Origin: an uncultured Eubacteriales bacterium | GTDB lineage: Bacteria > Bacillota > Clostridia > Christensenellales > CAG-138 | Reading direction: 5' to 3' | Assembly: GCA_900550525.1 (NCBI GenBank) | Contig: URSN01000005.1 | Location: 1-38,720 of the forward strand | DNA length: 38,720 nucleotides | Position numbers and translations under genes: made by a program | The notes under the pieces: model-generated | Databases searched by the model: none | The model's input: the letters and a program-made list of their open reading frames with translations, nothing else | Told to the model about the DNA's origin: nothing | Shown here: positions 1 through 6,571 of the stretch, piece after piece | Layout of the letters: each line of letters begins with the position of its first letter | Numbering within the stretch: the stretch's first letter is position 1

Positions 1-413
1 ACGTGTCCAGCCTGGCGCTGAGCATATTCCTGTGCTGCCGCCTCCAGCGGCAGCGCGGGCTGACGTATCTGTTCATCGCGCACGACCTGGCCGTCGTGCG
101 GCACATTGCAGACCGCGTGGGCGTGATGTACCTCGGCCATTTGGTCGAGATCATGGACGCGGACGAGCTGTACCGGCATCCCATGCACCCATATACGCGC
201 GCGCTGCTTTCGGCCGTGCCGATTACGGATTACTATGCCGAGCGGTCGCGCCAGCGCGAGGTGCTCGCGGGCGAGGTGCCAAGCCCCATTCACGCCCCCA
301 CCGGCTGCCCGTTCCACCCGCGCTGCCCGCGCGCGACGGAGGCATGCCGGCGCGTTATGCCGGAGCTGACCGACCGCGGCGGCGGCCACCTCGTCGCCTG
401 CCACAACGATTGA
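1..413 (+). CDS. Oligopeptide/dipeptide ABC transporter ATP-binding protein, C-terminal part
   Basis: This is the 3' end of an ATPase of the OppD/OppF/DppD type, which powers uptake of peptides or similar solutes through a membrane permease pair. The Walker A, Q-loop and signature motifs lie before the window. What remains starts just after Walker B, shows the H-loop in FIAHDLAVV, and continues into the family's C-terminal extension with HPMHPYTRALLSAVP and a cysteine cluster (CPFHPRCPRATEAC). That cluster is known in some family members to bind an iron-sulphur cluster. The residues between the D-loop and LQRQRG read SLALSIFLCC, where relatives usually have something like SIQAQILNLL, so the first 40 bases are divergent although length and frame are kept. 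The codon frame is the one beginning at base 3. The gene ends in TGA and is followed by a hairpin. Confidence 0.9.
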   Translation, partial: VSSLALSIFLCCRLQRQRGLTYLFIAHDLAVVRHIADRVGVMYLGHLVEIMDADELYRHPMHPYTRALLSAVPITDYYAERSRQREVLAGEVPSPIHAPTGCPFHPRCPRATEACRRVMPELTDRGGGHLVACHND

Positions 414-420
414 ACCTGCG

Positions 421-458
421 GGCAGGCTCCCGCGCGGCCGTCTGCTTGGGAGCCTGCC
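421..458 (+). terminator. Hairpin between the ABC ATPase and MATE genes
   Basis: A perfect 11-bp stem is formed by GGCAGGCTCCC (421-431) and GGGAGCCTGCC (448-458), with a 16-base loop. It starts 8 bases after the ATPase stop codon. Only a short GGTTTC follows, not a clean T-run, so it may be a weak terminator, an attenuator or a 3' stabilising hairpin. The MATE gene starts 6 bases after it. Confidence 0.55.
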
Positions 459-464
459 GGTTTC

Positions 465-1898
465 ATGAAGATGGAAAAAGAGAGGACTGAATTTCAAAAC
501 GAACGGCAGCGCATGATGCTGGAAACGCCCGTTCCCAGCCTCGTGTTCAAGATGGCGCTGCCTACGATTGTCAGCATGCTCGTCATGTCCGTCTACAACA
601 TGGCGGACACTTATTTTGTCAGCTATCTGGGTACGGCGGCAACGGGCGCAGTCGGCATCAATCTGTCGCTGATGAGCTTTATCCAGATGGCCGGCACCGC
701 CCTTGCGATGGGCGCGAACAGCTTCATTGCGCGCTTGCTGGGCCAAAAGCGGTTTGCAGATGCGGAAAGCGTCCTCTCCGTGGCCTTTTTTACTTCTGTC
801 GCCATCGGCCTTGTAACGATGGTTGCCGGGCTGCTGCTGCTCGAGCCGCTGGTCGTGTTCATGGGAGCAAAGGGCGAGGTGATCCCCTATGCGATCGACT
901 ATGCAACCTACATCCTGCTCGCCGCGCCGTTTATGATGGGTGTGTTCGTGCTCAACCAGTGCCTGCGCGCCGAGGGGGCGGCAACGCTGTCCATGATCGG
1001 CGTGGTATCCGGTTCGCTGCTCAACATTGCGCTCGACCCGCTGTTCGTAACGACGTTTGGGCTTGAGGTCGCCGGCGCGGCGATTGCGACCGCCATTTCA
1101 AAGTTTATCAGCTTCGTGATCCTTGTTGCGCCCTATCTGCGCGCCCGCACGGCATTGCGCCTGCGCCTTGGCAGTTTCCGCCTCTCGCGCGAGATCACGA
1201 CGGAGCTGGTCAAAATGGGATTCCCGACGCTGGCCCGTACCGGGCTGACGACGCTTGCCAATGTTGTGACGAACAACGTTGCAAGCGTATTCAGCGATTC
1301 GGCGCTGGCGGCCATTACCGTCGTCAACAAGATCATGACGTTCGTCAGCTCCGCCGTGCTTGGCTTCGGGCAGGGCTATCAGCCGGTTGCCGGCTTTAAC
1401 TGGGGCGCCAACCGCTTTGACCGGGTGCAGCGTTCCTTCTGGTTTTCTGCGATCTCCAGCGTTGCCTCCGTGTCGCTGCTGGGCGTGGCGGCCGCCATCT
1501 TTGCGCCGCAGCTGATGATGATCTTCACCGACTACGATCAGGAAATGATCTCCATTGGTGCGCTCGCCATTCGCACGCAATGCCTTGCCATGCCGAGCGT
1601 CGCCTGGGTCATCATCGTCAATATGACCTATGCGGGGCTTGGCAAGGCCGCGGGCGCGGCGGCGCTGAGCGTGGTGCGGCAGGGAGTCTTTTTCATACCG
1701 ATGGTGCTGCTGCTGCCGCACCTGTTCGGCGTATACGGCCTTGCGTCGGTGCAGGGCGCGGCGGATCTGCTCACGCTGCTGATGAGCGTGCCGCTGAGCG
1801 TGACCATTCTGCGCGAAATCGGCCGCAAGCGCCGGATGCAGATGGGAGAAGCGCCCTTGCGGCAGCAGATGACACATGAACCGGGAGGCGCGGGATGA
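465..1898 (+). CDS. MATE family multidrug/cation efflux protein
   Basis: This 477-residue polytopic membrane protein belongs to the multi-antimicrobial extrusion family, which exports drugs or metabolites in exchange for Na+ or H+. After a short charged N-terminus comes the typical opening helix ALPTIVSMLVMSVYNMADTYF, then about twelve hydrophobic segments in two homologous halves (roughly residues 20-230 and 240-450). The second half restarts with LVKMGFPTLARTGLTTLAN, as expected for the internal repeat. Length is normal for the family. ATG at 465 is the first in-frame start, but it has no clear ribosome-binding site and follows a hairpin directly; ATG at 471 is an alternative. The last codons overlap the following LacI-type gene by ATGA, so the two are translationally coupled. 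The substrate cannot be read from sequence. Confidence 0.93.
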   Translation: MKMEKERTEFQNERQRMMLETPVPSLVFKMALPTIVSMLVMSVYNMADTYFVSYLGTAATGAVGINLSLMSFIQMAGTALAMGANSFIARLLGQKRFADAESVLSVAFFTSVAIGLVTMVAGLLLLEPLVVFMGAKGEVIPYAIDYATYILLAAPFMMGVFVLNQCLRAEGAATLSMIGVVSGSLLNIALDPLFVTTFGLEVAGAAIATAISKFISFVILVAPYLRARTALRLRLGSFRLSREITTELVKMGFPTLARTGLTTLANVVTNNVASVFSDSALAAITVVNKIMTFVSSAVLGFGQGYQPVAGFNWGANRFDRVQRSFWFSAISSVASVSLLGVAAAIFAPQLMMIFTDYDQEMISIGALAIRTQCLAMPSVAWVIIVNMTYAGLGKAAGAAALSVVRQGVFFIPMVLLLPHLFGVYGLASVQGAADLLTLLMSVPLSVTILREIGRKRRMQMGEAPLRQQMTHEPGGAG

Positions 1899-2890
1899 AG
1901 GAGATGACCATCTACGATATTGCAAAGCTGGCGGGGGTGTCGCCCTCGACGGTGTCGCGCGTGCTCCATGACAGCCCGAGCGTGCGCCAAACGACGCGCG
2001 AGCGCGTGCGGCAGGTCCTGGATGGGCAGCGTTTTGAGCCGGATGCGGCTGCGCGCGGCGACGGCGCCGCGCCATCGTCCCGTCTGGCGGGCATTCTCGT
2101 CCCGGATGTGCGCAGCGCGCATGTCTCCGGCGGCGTGTACTGCCTCGAGCGCGAGCTGGCGCGGGACGGCTGCTGCTCGCTCGTGTTCAATACTGGCGCA
2201 GATGAGCGGCAAATCGGGCACAGCCTGCGGCAGCTCGCCCGGCACAGGCCGGATGCGGTCGTGCTGTTCGGCCCGCAGTACCAGACGGAGGGGGTGAGGC
2301 AGGCGGTCGCGTCCTGCATGCCGCAAACGCCCGCGGTGCTCTGCGGCGGCACGCTGGAGCTGGAGAACGGGTACAGCGTGCTCGCCGGCGAGGAGTTCGG
2401 CGCGGCGGGCTGCGGGGAGCTGTTCGCCAGCCGCGGCAAGGACCATCCCGCCCTCGTCATGGGCGGGGAAACGCCGGCGGAGCTGCTGCTGCGGCAGGGC
2501 TTTTGCTATGCGGCGCTGCGCTTTCTGCATCAGCCGAACCCGCCCGTCTGCCTGCTGGAAGCGGAGGAGGGGGCGGGCGAGGCGACGGCGCGCCTGATGC
2601 GCGAGCACCCCGAGACGGACGCGATCCTGTATTCCGACGACGCGCTCGCCGCCGCGGGCCTGCGCGCGCTGCTCGATATGGGCAGGCGCGTTCCGCAGCA
2701 GGTCGCCGTCATCGCGGCGGCCGATTCGCCCTGCGCCGCGCTGTGCATCCCGAAGATCACGGCGCTCGGGAACCTGGCCTACGAGCAGGGGCTTGCGGCC
2801 GCGCGCACGCTGCGGGCGGTCTTTGCGGGCGAGCATACCAGCCGCCGCATGATGGTTTATGCCGAACTCATCGAGCGCGAAACGACCTGA
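1895..2890 (+). CDS. LacI family transcriptional regulator
   Basis: This 331-residue protein has an N-terminal LacI helix-turn-helix, TIYDIAKLAGVSPSTVSRVL (about residues 4-23). A hinge-like region with an unusual acidic and glycine-rich stretch follows (around residues 50-62), and then a periplasmic-binding-protein-like effector domain to the end. The final part shows the family pattern of a dimerisation and ligand lobe (DAILYSDDALAAAGLRALLDMG). The start overlaps the MATE stop codon by ATGA and is preceded by GGGAGG about 8 bases upstream. Coupling to an efflux pump suggests that it controls this pair or a neighbouring operon in response to a small molecule, often a sugar in this family. 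No operator was identified with confidence. Confidence 0.92.
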   Translation: MKEMTIYDIAKLAGVSPSTVSRVLHDSPSVRQTTRERVRQVLDGQRFEPDAAARGDGAAPSSRLAGILVPDVRSAHVSGGVYCLERELARDGCCSLVFNTGADERQIGHSLRQLARHRPDAVVLFGPQYQTEGVRQAVASCMPQTPAVLCGGTLELENGYSVLAGEEFGAAGCGELFASRGKDHPALVMGGETPAELLLRQGFCYAALRFLHQPNPPVCLLEAEEGAGEATARLMREHPETDAILYSDDALAAAGLRALLDMGRRVPQQVAVIAAADSPCAALCIPKITALGNLAYEQGLAAARTLRAVFAGEHTSRRMMVYAELIERETT

Positions 2891-2975
2891 CCGGCGTTTG
2901 TCCCGTAAGCCGCACGGCTTGCCGGCTTGCCGCGCCGCAGCGGACGGGCGCGGCCGGCCCTTGCCGCACGGCGGG

Positions 2976-3428
2976 CTATAGACCCTTTTGCATGCAGATG
3001 GAATCGTCCATGCCGCGGTAGGGGCCGTAGTTGGGGATGACGCGGTAGCCCAGCTTCCGGTACAGCGCCATCGCCGCGGCGAGCGTTTCGCCCGTTTCGA
3101 GCACAAGGCGGCGGCAGCCCTGCGCGCGCGCCGCGCGCTCGAGCAGCGCCATCACCTGCGCGGCGATCCCCCGCCCGCGGCAGGCCGGCCGCACAAAGAG
3201 CCGCTTGACCTCGGCGCAGCCCGCGTCCAGCCGTCTCAGTCCGCCGCCGGCGGGCTGTTCTCCTTCATAGGCCAGCACGACGGTGCGGACGTCGTCCGTG
3301 CGGTTGAGCGGGATGTAGGCCGCACGGTTTTCCTCGCCGCCGGCCAGTTCATTCAGATGCGCGTCCAGCTCGGCGCACAGCGCCGCAAAATCCGGGTCAT
3401 TCCCGTCGGTAAGCACAAAACGAATCAT
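2976..3428 (-). CDS. GNAT family N-acetyltransferase
   Basis: A 150-residue single-domain acetyltransferase of the GNAT fold, which transfers an acetyl group from acetyl-CoA to an amine. The acetyl-CoA-binding motif is clear: VKRLFVRPACRGRGIAAQVM (around residues 74-93) contains the R/Q-x-x-G-x-G/A loop as RGRGIA. It is followed by RLVLETGETLAAAMALYRKLGY, the usual strand and helix before the C-terminal YRKLGY motif. The start at 3428 is preceded by AAAGGGAG. The gene follows the small membrane-protein gene by 20 bases, so it is probably the third gene of the minus-strand operon headed by the ASCH gene. The acceptor substrate is unknown. Confidence 0.92.
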   Translation of the reverse strand: MIRFVLTDGNDPDFAALCAELDAHLNELAGGEENRAAYIPLNRTDDVRTVVLAYEGEQPAGGGLRRLDAGCAEVKRLFVRPACRGRGIAAQVMALLERAARAQGCRRLVLETGETLAAAMALYRKLGYRVIPNYGPYRGMDDSICMQKGL

Positions 3429-3448
3429 GGCGCTCCCTTTTTGGACGG

Positions 3449-3625
3449 TCAGCCGCGGCGGCCATTTTTTGGCCGCTGCTTGAGGAAAAGAAATAGGATG
3501 AGCGTGATGAAGCCGGCTATGCGCAAGGCGTCCGCCGCGCCGTCGCCCCAGCGTGCGCGCACCGGGAAGCTGAGCAGCAGCAGCGCGGCCGTCAGCACGG
3601 CGAGCGCCCAGAGCAGCGCCCTCAT
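3449..3625 (-). CDS. Small two-helix membrane protein (58 aa), unknown function
   Basis: This is a short gene that is easy to miss. It encodes 58 residues with two hydrophobic segments: ALLWALAVLTAALLLLSF (about residues 3-20) and LRIAGFITLILFLFLK (about residues 34-49), with a short charged loop between them and a basic tail (KQRPKNGRRG). Its ATG overlaps the stop codon of the upstream ASCH gene by ATGA, which is a strong sign of translational coupling and argues that the frame is real. It sits between an ASCH protein and a GNAT enzyme on the same strand. I do not recognise a family and assign no function. Confidence 0.7.
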   Translation of the reverse strand: MRALLWALAVLTAALLLLSFPVRARWGDGAADALRIAGFITLILFLFLKQRPKNGRRG

Positions 3626-4002
3626 CGCGCGTGCGCGCGCCCGCCCGGCGCGCCTGCGTCCAGCAGGGCGATCTCGATGCCGACGACGCCCCAGCTGCGC
3701 TGCTCCTCTTTGGAATAGTACAGGTCCATATCCTCCGGCGCGGCCGCGGCGGCCTCCCGTTCGGTGTAGCCGCAGGCGGTCAGCGGCAGCGCCCGGTAGA
3801 GCGCCGCGAACGAAACGAACACGTGCAGCGCGCGCACGGCGGCCGTCAGGCGCGCCCCGCTGCCGTCCGTGCAGATAAACTCGATCGTGTCGCCGGCGCA
3901 GCGCCGCCGGCGCTTTTCATCGTACAGCCGCAGCTCGATCGTTTTTTGCCCGCTCCGCATCCGCTCAAACGGCCCGGGCGTCAGGCGCATCGTATGGGTC
4001 AT
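3622..4002 (-). CDS. ASCH domain protein
   Basis: This 126-residue protein is built from one ASCH domain, a PUA-like beta-barrel thought to bind RNA or modified nucleosides; some relatives are amidohydrolases acting on N4-acetylcytidine. The N-terminal part carries the family motif G-x-K-x-x-E-x-R as SGQKTIELR (about residues 17-25). It is followed by a basic stretch (YDEKRRRR) and GDTIEF. The C-terminal half contains the TACGYTEREA and DLYYSKEEQRSWGVVGIEI segments typical of small bacterial members. The start at 4002 is chosen because GAAGGAGG lies 7 bases upstream. A consensus promoter precedes it (4060-4089), and the stop overlaps the start of the small membrane-protein gene. The exact substrate is unknown. 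Confidence 0.85.
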   Translation of the reverse strand: MTHTMRLTPGPFERMRSGQKTIELRLYDEKRRRRCAGDTIEFICTDGSGARLTAAVRALHVFVSFAALYRALPLTACGYTEREAAAAAPEDMDLYYSKEEQRSWGVVGIEIALLDAGAPGGRAHAR

Positions 4003-4059
4003 GCGGCAGCCTCCTTCGCACGCGTGCAATCCCGCTATCGCGCGGGTGTCTTCCGCTTC

Positions 4060-4089
4060 AGTATAGGAGCGGCCGCCGGATCGTGTCAA
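4060..4089 (-). promoter_or_regulatory. Sigma-A-type promoter of the ASCH operon
   Basis: Reading on the minus strand, TTGACA (4089-4084) is followed after 18 bases by TATACT (4065-4060). The -35 box overlaps the stop codon of the upstream GNAT gene. Transcription would start near 4053, giving a leader of about 50 bases before the ASCH start. Confidence 0.75.
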
Positions 4090-4859
4090 GCGCTGCGCGG
4101 CTGCGCGGGGCGCAGGGTAAAGGCGGGGTAGGCGCGCTCCAGATGGTAGCCGAGCTTTTCCGCAAGGGCGAGGGAGGCGGCGTTGTGCGCGTCCCAGTTG
4201 GGGTACAGGCCGCGGCGCAGGCAGGCGAGGATCAGCGCGGCAGCGCAGGCGCTGGCGAGCCCCTGCCGCCGGAACTGCGCGCGCGTGTCGACCTGCACCT
4301 CGATGCCGCCGGGAATGCGCGCGTAGCTCGATGCGCCGGAGACGATCCGTCCGCCGTGCAGCACGGCGACGCCGAGCCCCTGCGCCCGGTAGCGCGCCGC
4401 ATCGGGGAACTGTCCGACCAGGTCGGCGCTCCATTGCTCCGAGCGGCACAGCCGGTAGAGCGCATCGTCGATCGGAGAAAGGCGGAACCCGTCTGGCAGC
4501 GCGGCAGCGAAGCGGGCAAGGCGCGCCGGGTCGAACGCGCGCGGGTCGCGCCGCGTCGCATAGCGGGTGATGGGCGCCGCACGCCCGCCGCAGCGGCGCA
4601 GGATCTCGCCCTGCCACGCCGCCTCGCGCGGAACGAGCAGGCGCTCCCGCTGCGCGGCATGGGCGCAGGCGCGCGCAAGCAGTGCCGCGTCGGGCCGGCC
4701 CGCAAGGAAGATAAAATCGCCGATCACCGCGGCCGCGGCCGCGGGCGGCTCGCCGCCGCCGGGCCATACGCCGCCCATGAGCCCCTCCGCACACGCGCGC
4801 ACGAGCGGACTGTCCCAGCCCGCAAGCGGCGCGGCTTCCTCCCGTATCCTGCCGTCCAT
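4086..4859 (-). CDS. GNAT acetyltransferase of the ZmaR-like (PF12746) type
   Basis: A 257-residue protein with a degenerate N-terminal GNAT half and a clear C-terminal GNAT domain. The acetyl-CoA site is IEVQVDTRAQFRRQGLASAC (about residues 188-207), followed by CLRRGLYPNWDAHNAASLALAEKLGY, a pattern typical of the family that includes the zwittermicin A resistance protein ZmaR. Members acetylate amines, but the substrate here is unknown. The start at 4859 is chosen over an upstream in-frame codon because AAAGGAGG sits 6 bases before it and because the residues upstream do not look conserved. It has its own promoter (4937-4965) and is transcribed alone or just ahead of the ASCH operon. Confidence 0.87.
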   Translation of the reverse strand: MDGRIREEAAPLAGWDSPLVRACAEGLMGGVWPGGGEPPAAAAAVIGDFIFLAGRPDAALLARACAHAAQRERLLVPREAAWQGEILRRCGGRAAPITRYATRRDPRAFDPARLARFAAALPDGFRLSPIDDALYRLCRSEQWSADLVGQFPDAARYRAQGLGVAVLHGGRIVSGASSYARIPGGIEVQVDTRAQFRRQGLASACAAALILACLRRGLYPNWDAHNAASLALAEKLGYHLERAYPAFTLRPAQPRSA

Positions 4860-4936
4860 GGGTACCTCCTTTACTGCCGCCGGCGGGCGGCGCGCTGCAT
4901 CGTGCGGCCCAGCCGGGCCGCATGCTCTTTGGGCCG

Positions 4937-4965
4937 ATTGTACCACGCGCGCCCGACTGGCGCAA
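4937..4965 (-). promoter_or_regulatory. Promoter of the ZmaR-like GNAT gene, with leader hairpin
   Basis: On the minus strand TTGCGC (4965-4960), 17 bases and TACAAT (4942-4937) form a promoter, strengthened by an extended -10 TGG directly before TACAAT. Just after the predicted start, an 8-bp stem is formed by 4903-4910 and 4915-4922 with a 4-base loop, in the mRNA leader. Confidence 0.65.
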
Positions 4966-5010
4966 ACCCTCTTCCCGCCGCCGCGCGCGGACGGGGCGCG
5001 TTGTGCGAAA

Positions 5011-5046
5011 TTCCACGATATGGAATGTAAATTTCACTATATGAAA
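5011..5046 (+). promoter_or_regulatory. Tandem IclR-type operator dyads upstream of the BMP transporter operon
   Basis: Two 15-bp dyads lie here: TTCCA-CGATA-TGGAA at 5011-5025 and TTTCA-CTATA-TGAAA at 5032-5046. Their centres (5018 and 5039) are exactly 21 bp apart, two helical turns. The half-site TTYCR-N5-YGRAA resembles sites known for IclR-family regulators, and an iclR-type gene lies at 11782. The same arrangement occurs at 10236-10271. The downstream dyad ends 8 bases before a candidate -35 element. Confidence 0.7.
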
Positions 5047-5054
5047 AAACGGGC

Positions 5055-5083
5055 TTGTTGCGGCGGCCGTCATATGATACCCT
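5055..5083 (+). promoter_or_regulatory. Candidate promoter of the BMP transporter operon
   Basis: TTGTTG (5055-5060), a 17-base spacer and TACCCT (5078-5083) with an extended TGA just upstream form the best promoter downstream of the two dyads. The -10 is weak, as expected for an activator-dependent promoter. Other AT-rich hexamers overlap the dyads, so an alternative start cannot be excluded. Confidence 0.5.
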
Positions 5084-5089
5084 ATAGAT

Positions 5090-5407
5090 TGAGTAACGGG
5101 GCGCCCCCGGGCAAACTGCCCTGCGGCGGGGGATGGGCGCGGGAAACTGGCCGGAATTTGGCCATCCCCAGCCATTTACAGACGATTCGGCAGCAGAGGC
5201 ACAGTTTCAGGGGATTTGCATATCGGCCGGCAGCACAGCCGCCGCCGCGCCCGGTTCGGGCGCCTGAGGGCGCCGCGGACGGGGGAAGCGGGACGCCCGG
5301 AGCCATCCGCGGCATGAGGCGCACACACGGGGGAAGCACATCGGCAGGATTCCGCCGCTCCAACAGGGGCGTTGGGATAATAGGAAACGGAACAAGGAGG
5401 AAGCACA
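5090..5407 (+). other. Long GC-rich leader of the BMP transporter mRNA
   Basis: About 318 bases separate the predicted transcription start from the first gene, with no credible coding frame. The first 60 bases contain nested inverted repeats (for example GGGCA-AAC-TGCCC near 5111, flanked by GCGCCC and GGGCGC), and further GC-rich stems follow. I compared it by eye with purine, cyclic-di-GMP, ZTP and cobalamin riboswitch cores and could not match any. The end carries a strong AAGGAGG ribosome-binding site. It may be a regulatory leader or simply a long 5' UTR. Confidence 0.4.
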
Positions 5408-6454
5408 ATGAAAAAAACCATCGTTTGGCTGCTGATCGTGGCGATGGCCTTTGCCCTGGTGGGCTGCGGCACGCCCTCCGCGCCCGCCGACGGCACGCCC
5501 GCGCCGGGCGGTGAAACGGCGGCGAAGGACCCGAAGGACATGAAGGTCGTCGCGCTCCTTTCCGGCCCCATCACGGACAACGGCTGGAACTTCATCTGCT
5601 ATGACGCGCTCAAGTCCATCTGCGATGAGTACATGGACGGCGCGGAGCCCGAGTACATCGAGAACATCGCCGTTTCCGACATGGCGGGCTACATCCGTCA
5701 GTACGGCGAGGACGGGTACGACCTGGTCATCATCCACGGCGCGCAGTTCGAGGCGGCCGCCGTTGAGACCGCGCCGCTGTACCCGAACACCAAGTTCTGC
5801 CTGTCCTACGGCTTCAAGATCGACGGCTCGACCGACCAGAACATCAAGGACATCGACAACCTGGCCTACGTCGGCCCGGTGGGCATGGGCGTCGCCATCG
5901 GCGGCATCATGGGCCACCAGACCGATACGGATAAGGTCGTGATCCTCGGCGGCATGGACACCCCGGCCATCTCCGACATCACCAGCGGCATCGTCCCCGG
6001 CGTGAAGCTGACCAACCCCGACGCGGTCGCCACGACCGAGTACATCGGCACGCTGACCGACCAGGACATCGCGCGCGAGGCGGCCAACGCCTACATCGAC
6101 CAGGGCTACGACGTGATCTGCGCCTCGGCCAACAGCGCGCAGCTGGGCTGCCTGTGGGCGGCTGAGGCCGCGGGCGTGTACGCCATCGGCTTCAACAGCG
6201 ACCAGTACGAGATCGCGCCCGGCGCGGTCGTGCTGTCCGTCATGCGCAACTACACCATGATCTATAAGGACGTGTTCGACAAGCTTGTCGCCGGCGAGTG
6301 GACGCCCGGCAAGGTCGCCTACGAGCTCAACGAGAACGGCACCATCGTCTCCGACTGGCACGGCTGGGACGAGAAGCTCCCCAAGGAGAAGGTGGACGCG
6401 ATCAACGAGTTCATCGAGAAGCTGTTCAACGGCGAATACGAGGGCCAGTATTAA
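5408..6454 (+). CDS. BMP/PnrA family ABC transporter solute-binding lipoprotein
   Basis: This 348-residue lipoprotein is the extracellular binding subunit of a nucleoside-type ABC importer (family PF02608, which includes PnrA and Bmp proteins). The signal peptide ends in the lipobox LVGC, with Cys20 as the lipidated residue, and a Thr/Pro/Ala/Gly-rich linker follows. The mature domain begins MKVVALLSGPITDNGWN, the typical family opening. It continues with GYDLVIIHGAQF, the GFNSDQY segment of the ligand cleft and VLSVMRNYTMIYKDVFDKLVAGEW near the C-terminus. AAGGAGG precedes the start. The order binding protein, permease, permease, ATPase and the similarity to NupNOPQ-type systems suggest a purine, pyrimidine or related heterocycle as substrate, but the ligand is not fixed by sequence. 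A hairpin after the gene should make it more abundant than the membrane parts. Confidence 0.92.
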   Translation: MKKTIVWLLIVAMAFALVGCGTPSAPADGTPAPGGETAAKDPKDMKVVALLSGPITDNGWNFICYDALKSICDEYMDGAEPEYIENIAVSDMAGYIRQYGEDGYDLVIIHGAQFEAAAVETAPLYPNTKFCLSYGFKIDGSTDQNIKDIDNLAYVGPVGMGVAIGGIMGHQTDTDKVVILGGMDTPAISDITSGIVPGVKLTNPDAVATTEYIGTLTDQDIAREAANAYIDQGYDVICASANSAQLGCLWAAEAAGVYAIGFNSDQYEIAPGAVVLSVMRNYTMIYKDVFDKLVAGEWTPGKVAYELNENGTIVSDWHGWDEKLPKEKVDAINEFIEKLFNGEYEGQY

Positions 6455-6489
6455 AACGGGCCGGCAGACCGGCTGACGCAAACGACGGC

Positions 6490-6521
6490 ACGGCGGCCCC
6501 GCCTCTGTGCGGGGCCGCCGT
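6490..6521 (+). terminator. Intra-operon terminator/attenuator after the binding protein
   Basis: A perfect 13-bp stem pairs ACGGCGGCCCCGC (6490-6502) with GCGGGGCCGCCGT (6509-6521), with the 6-base loop CTCTGT. It is followed by CCCTGCTTT, a short imperfect T-tract. Partial termination here would give an excess of binding protein over permease mRNA, as is common in ABC import operons. Confidence 0.7.
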
Positions 6522-6571
6522 CCCTGCTTTAGGGGAGTTCTTTCTCCGCTGAGACAGAAAGTTGAAAGGAC

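Noticed and set aside
2891..2975. Bidirectional terminator between the LacI-type gene and the convergent GNAT gene
   Set aside because: AAGCCG-CA-CGGCTT at 2907-2920 gives only a 6-bp stem with a 2-base loop and no T-run on either strand. Not strong enough to list.
5099..5180. Possible cyclic-di-GMP, purine, ZTP or cobalamin riboswitch in the BMP leader
   Set aside because: A GGGCAAAC string and GAAA-like loops recall some cores, but the conserved flanking helices and junction sequences are missing. Only a generic structured leader is claimed.
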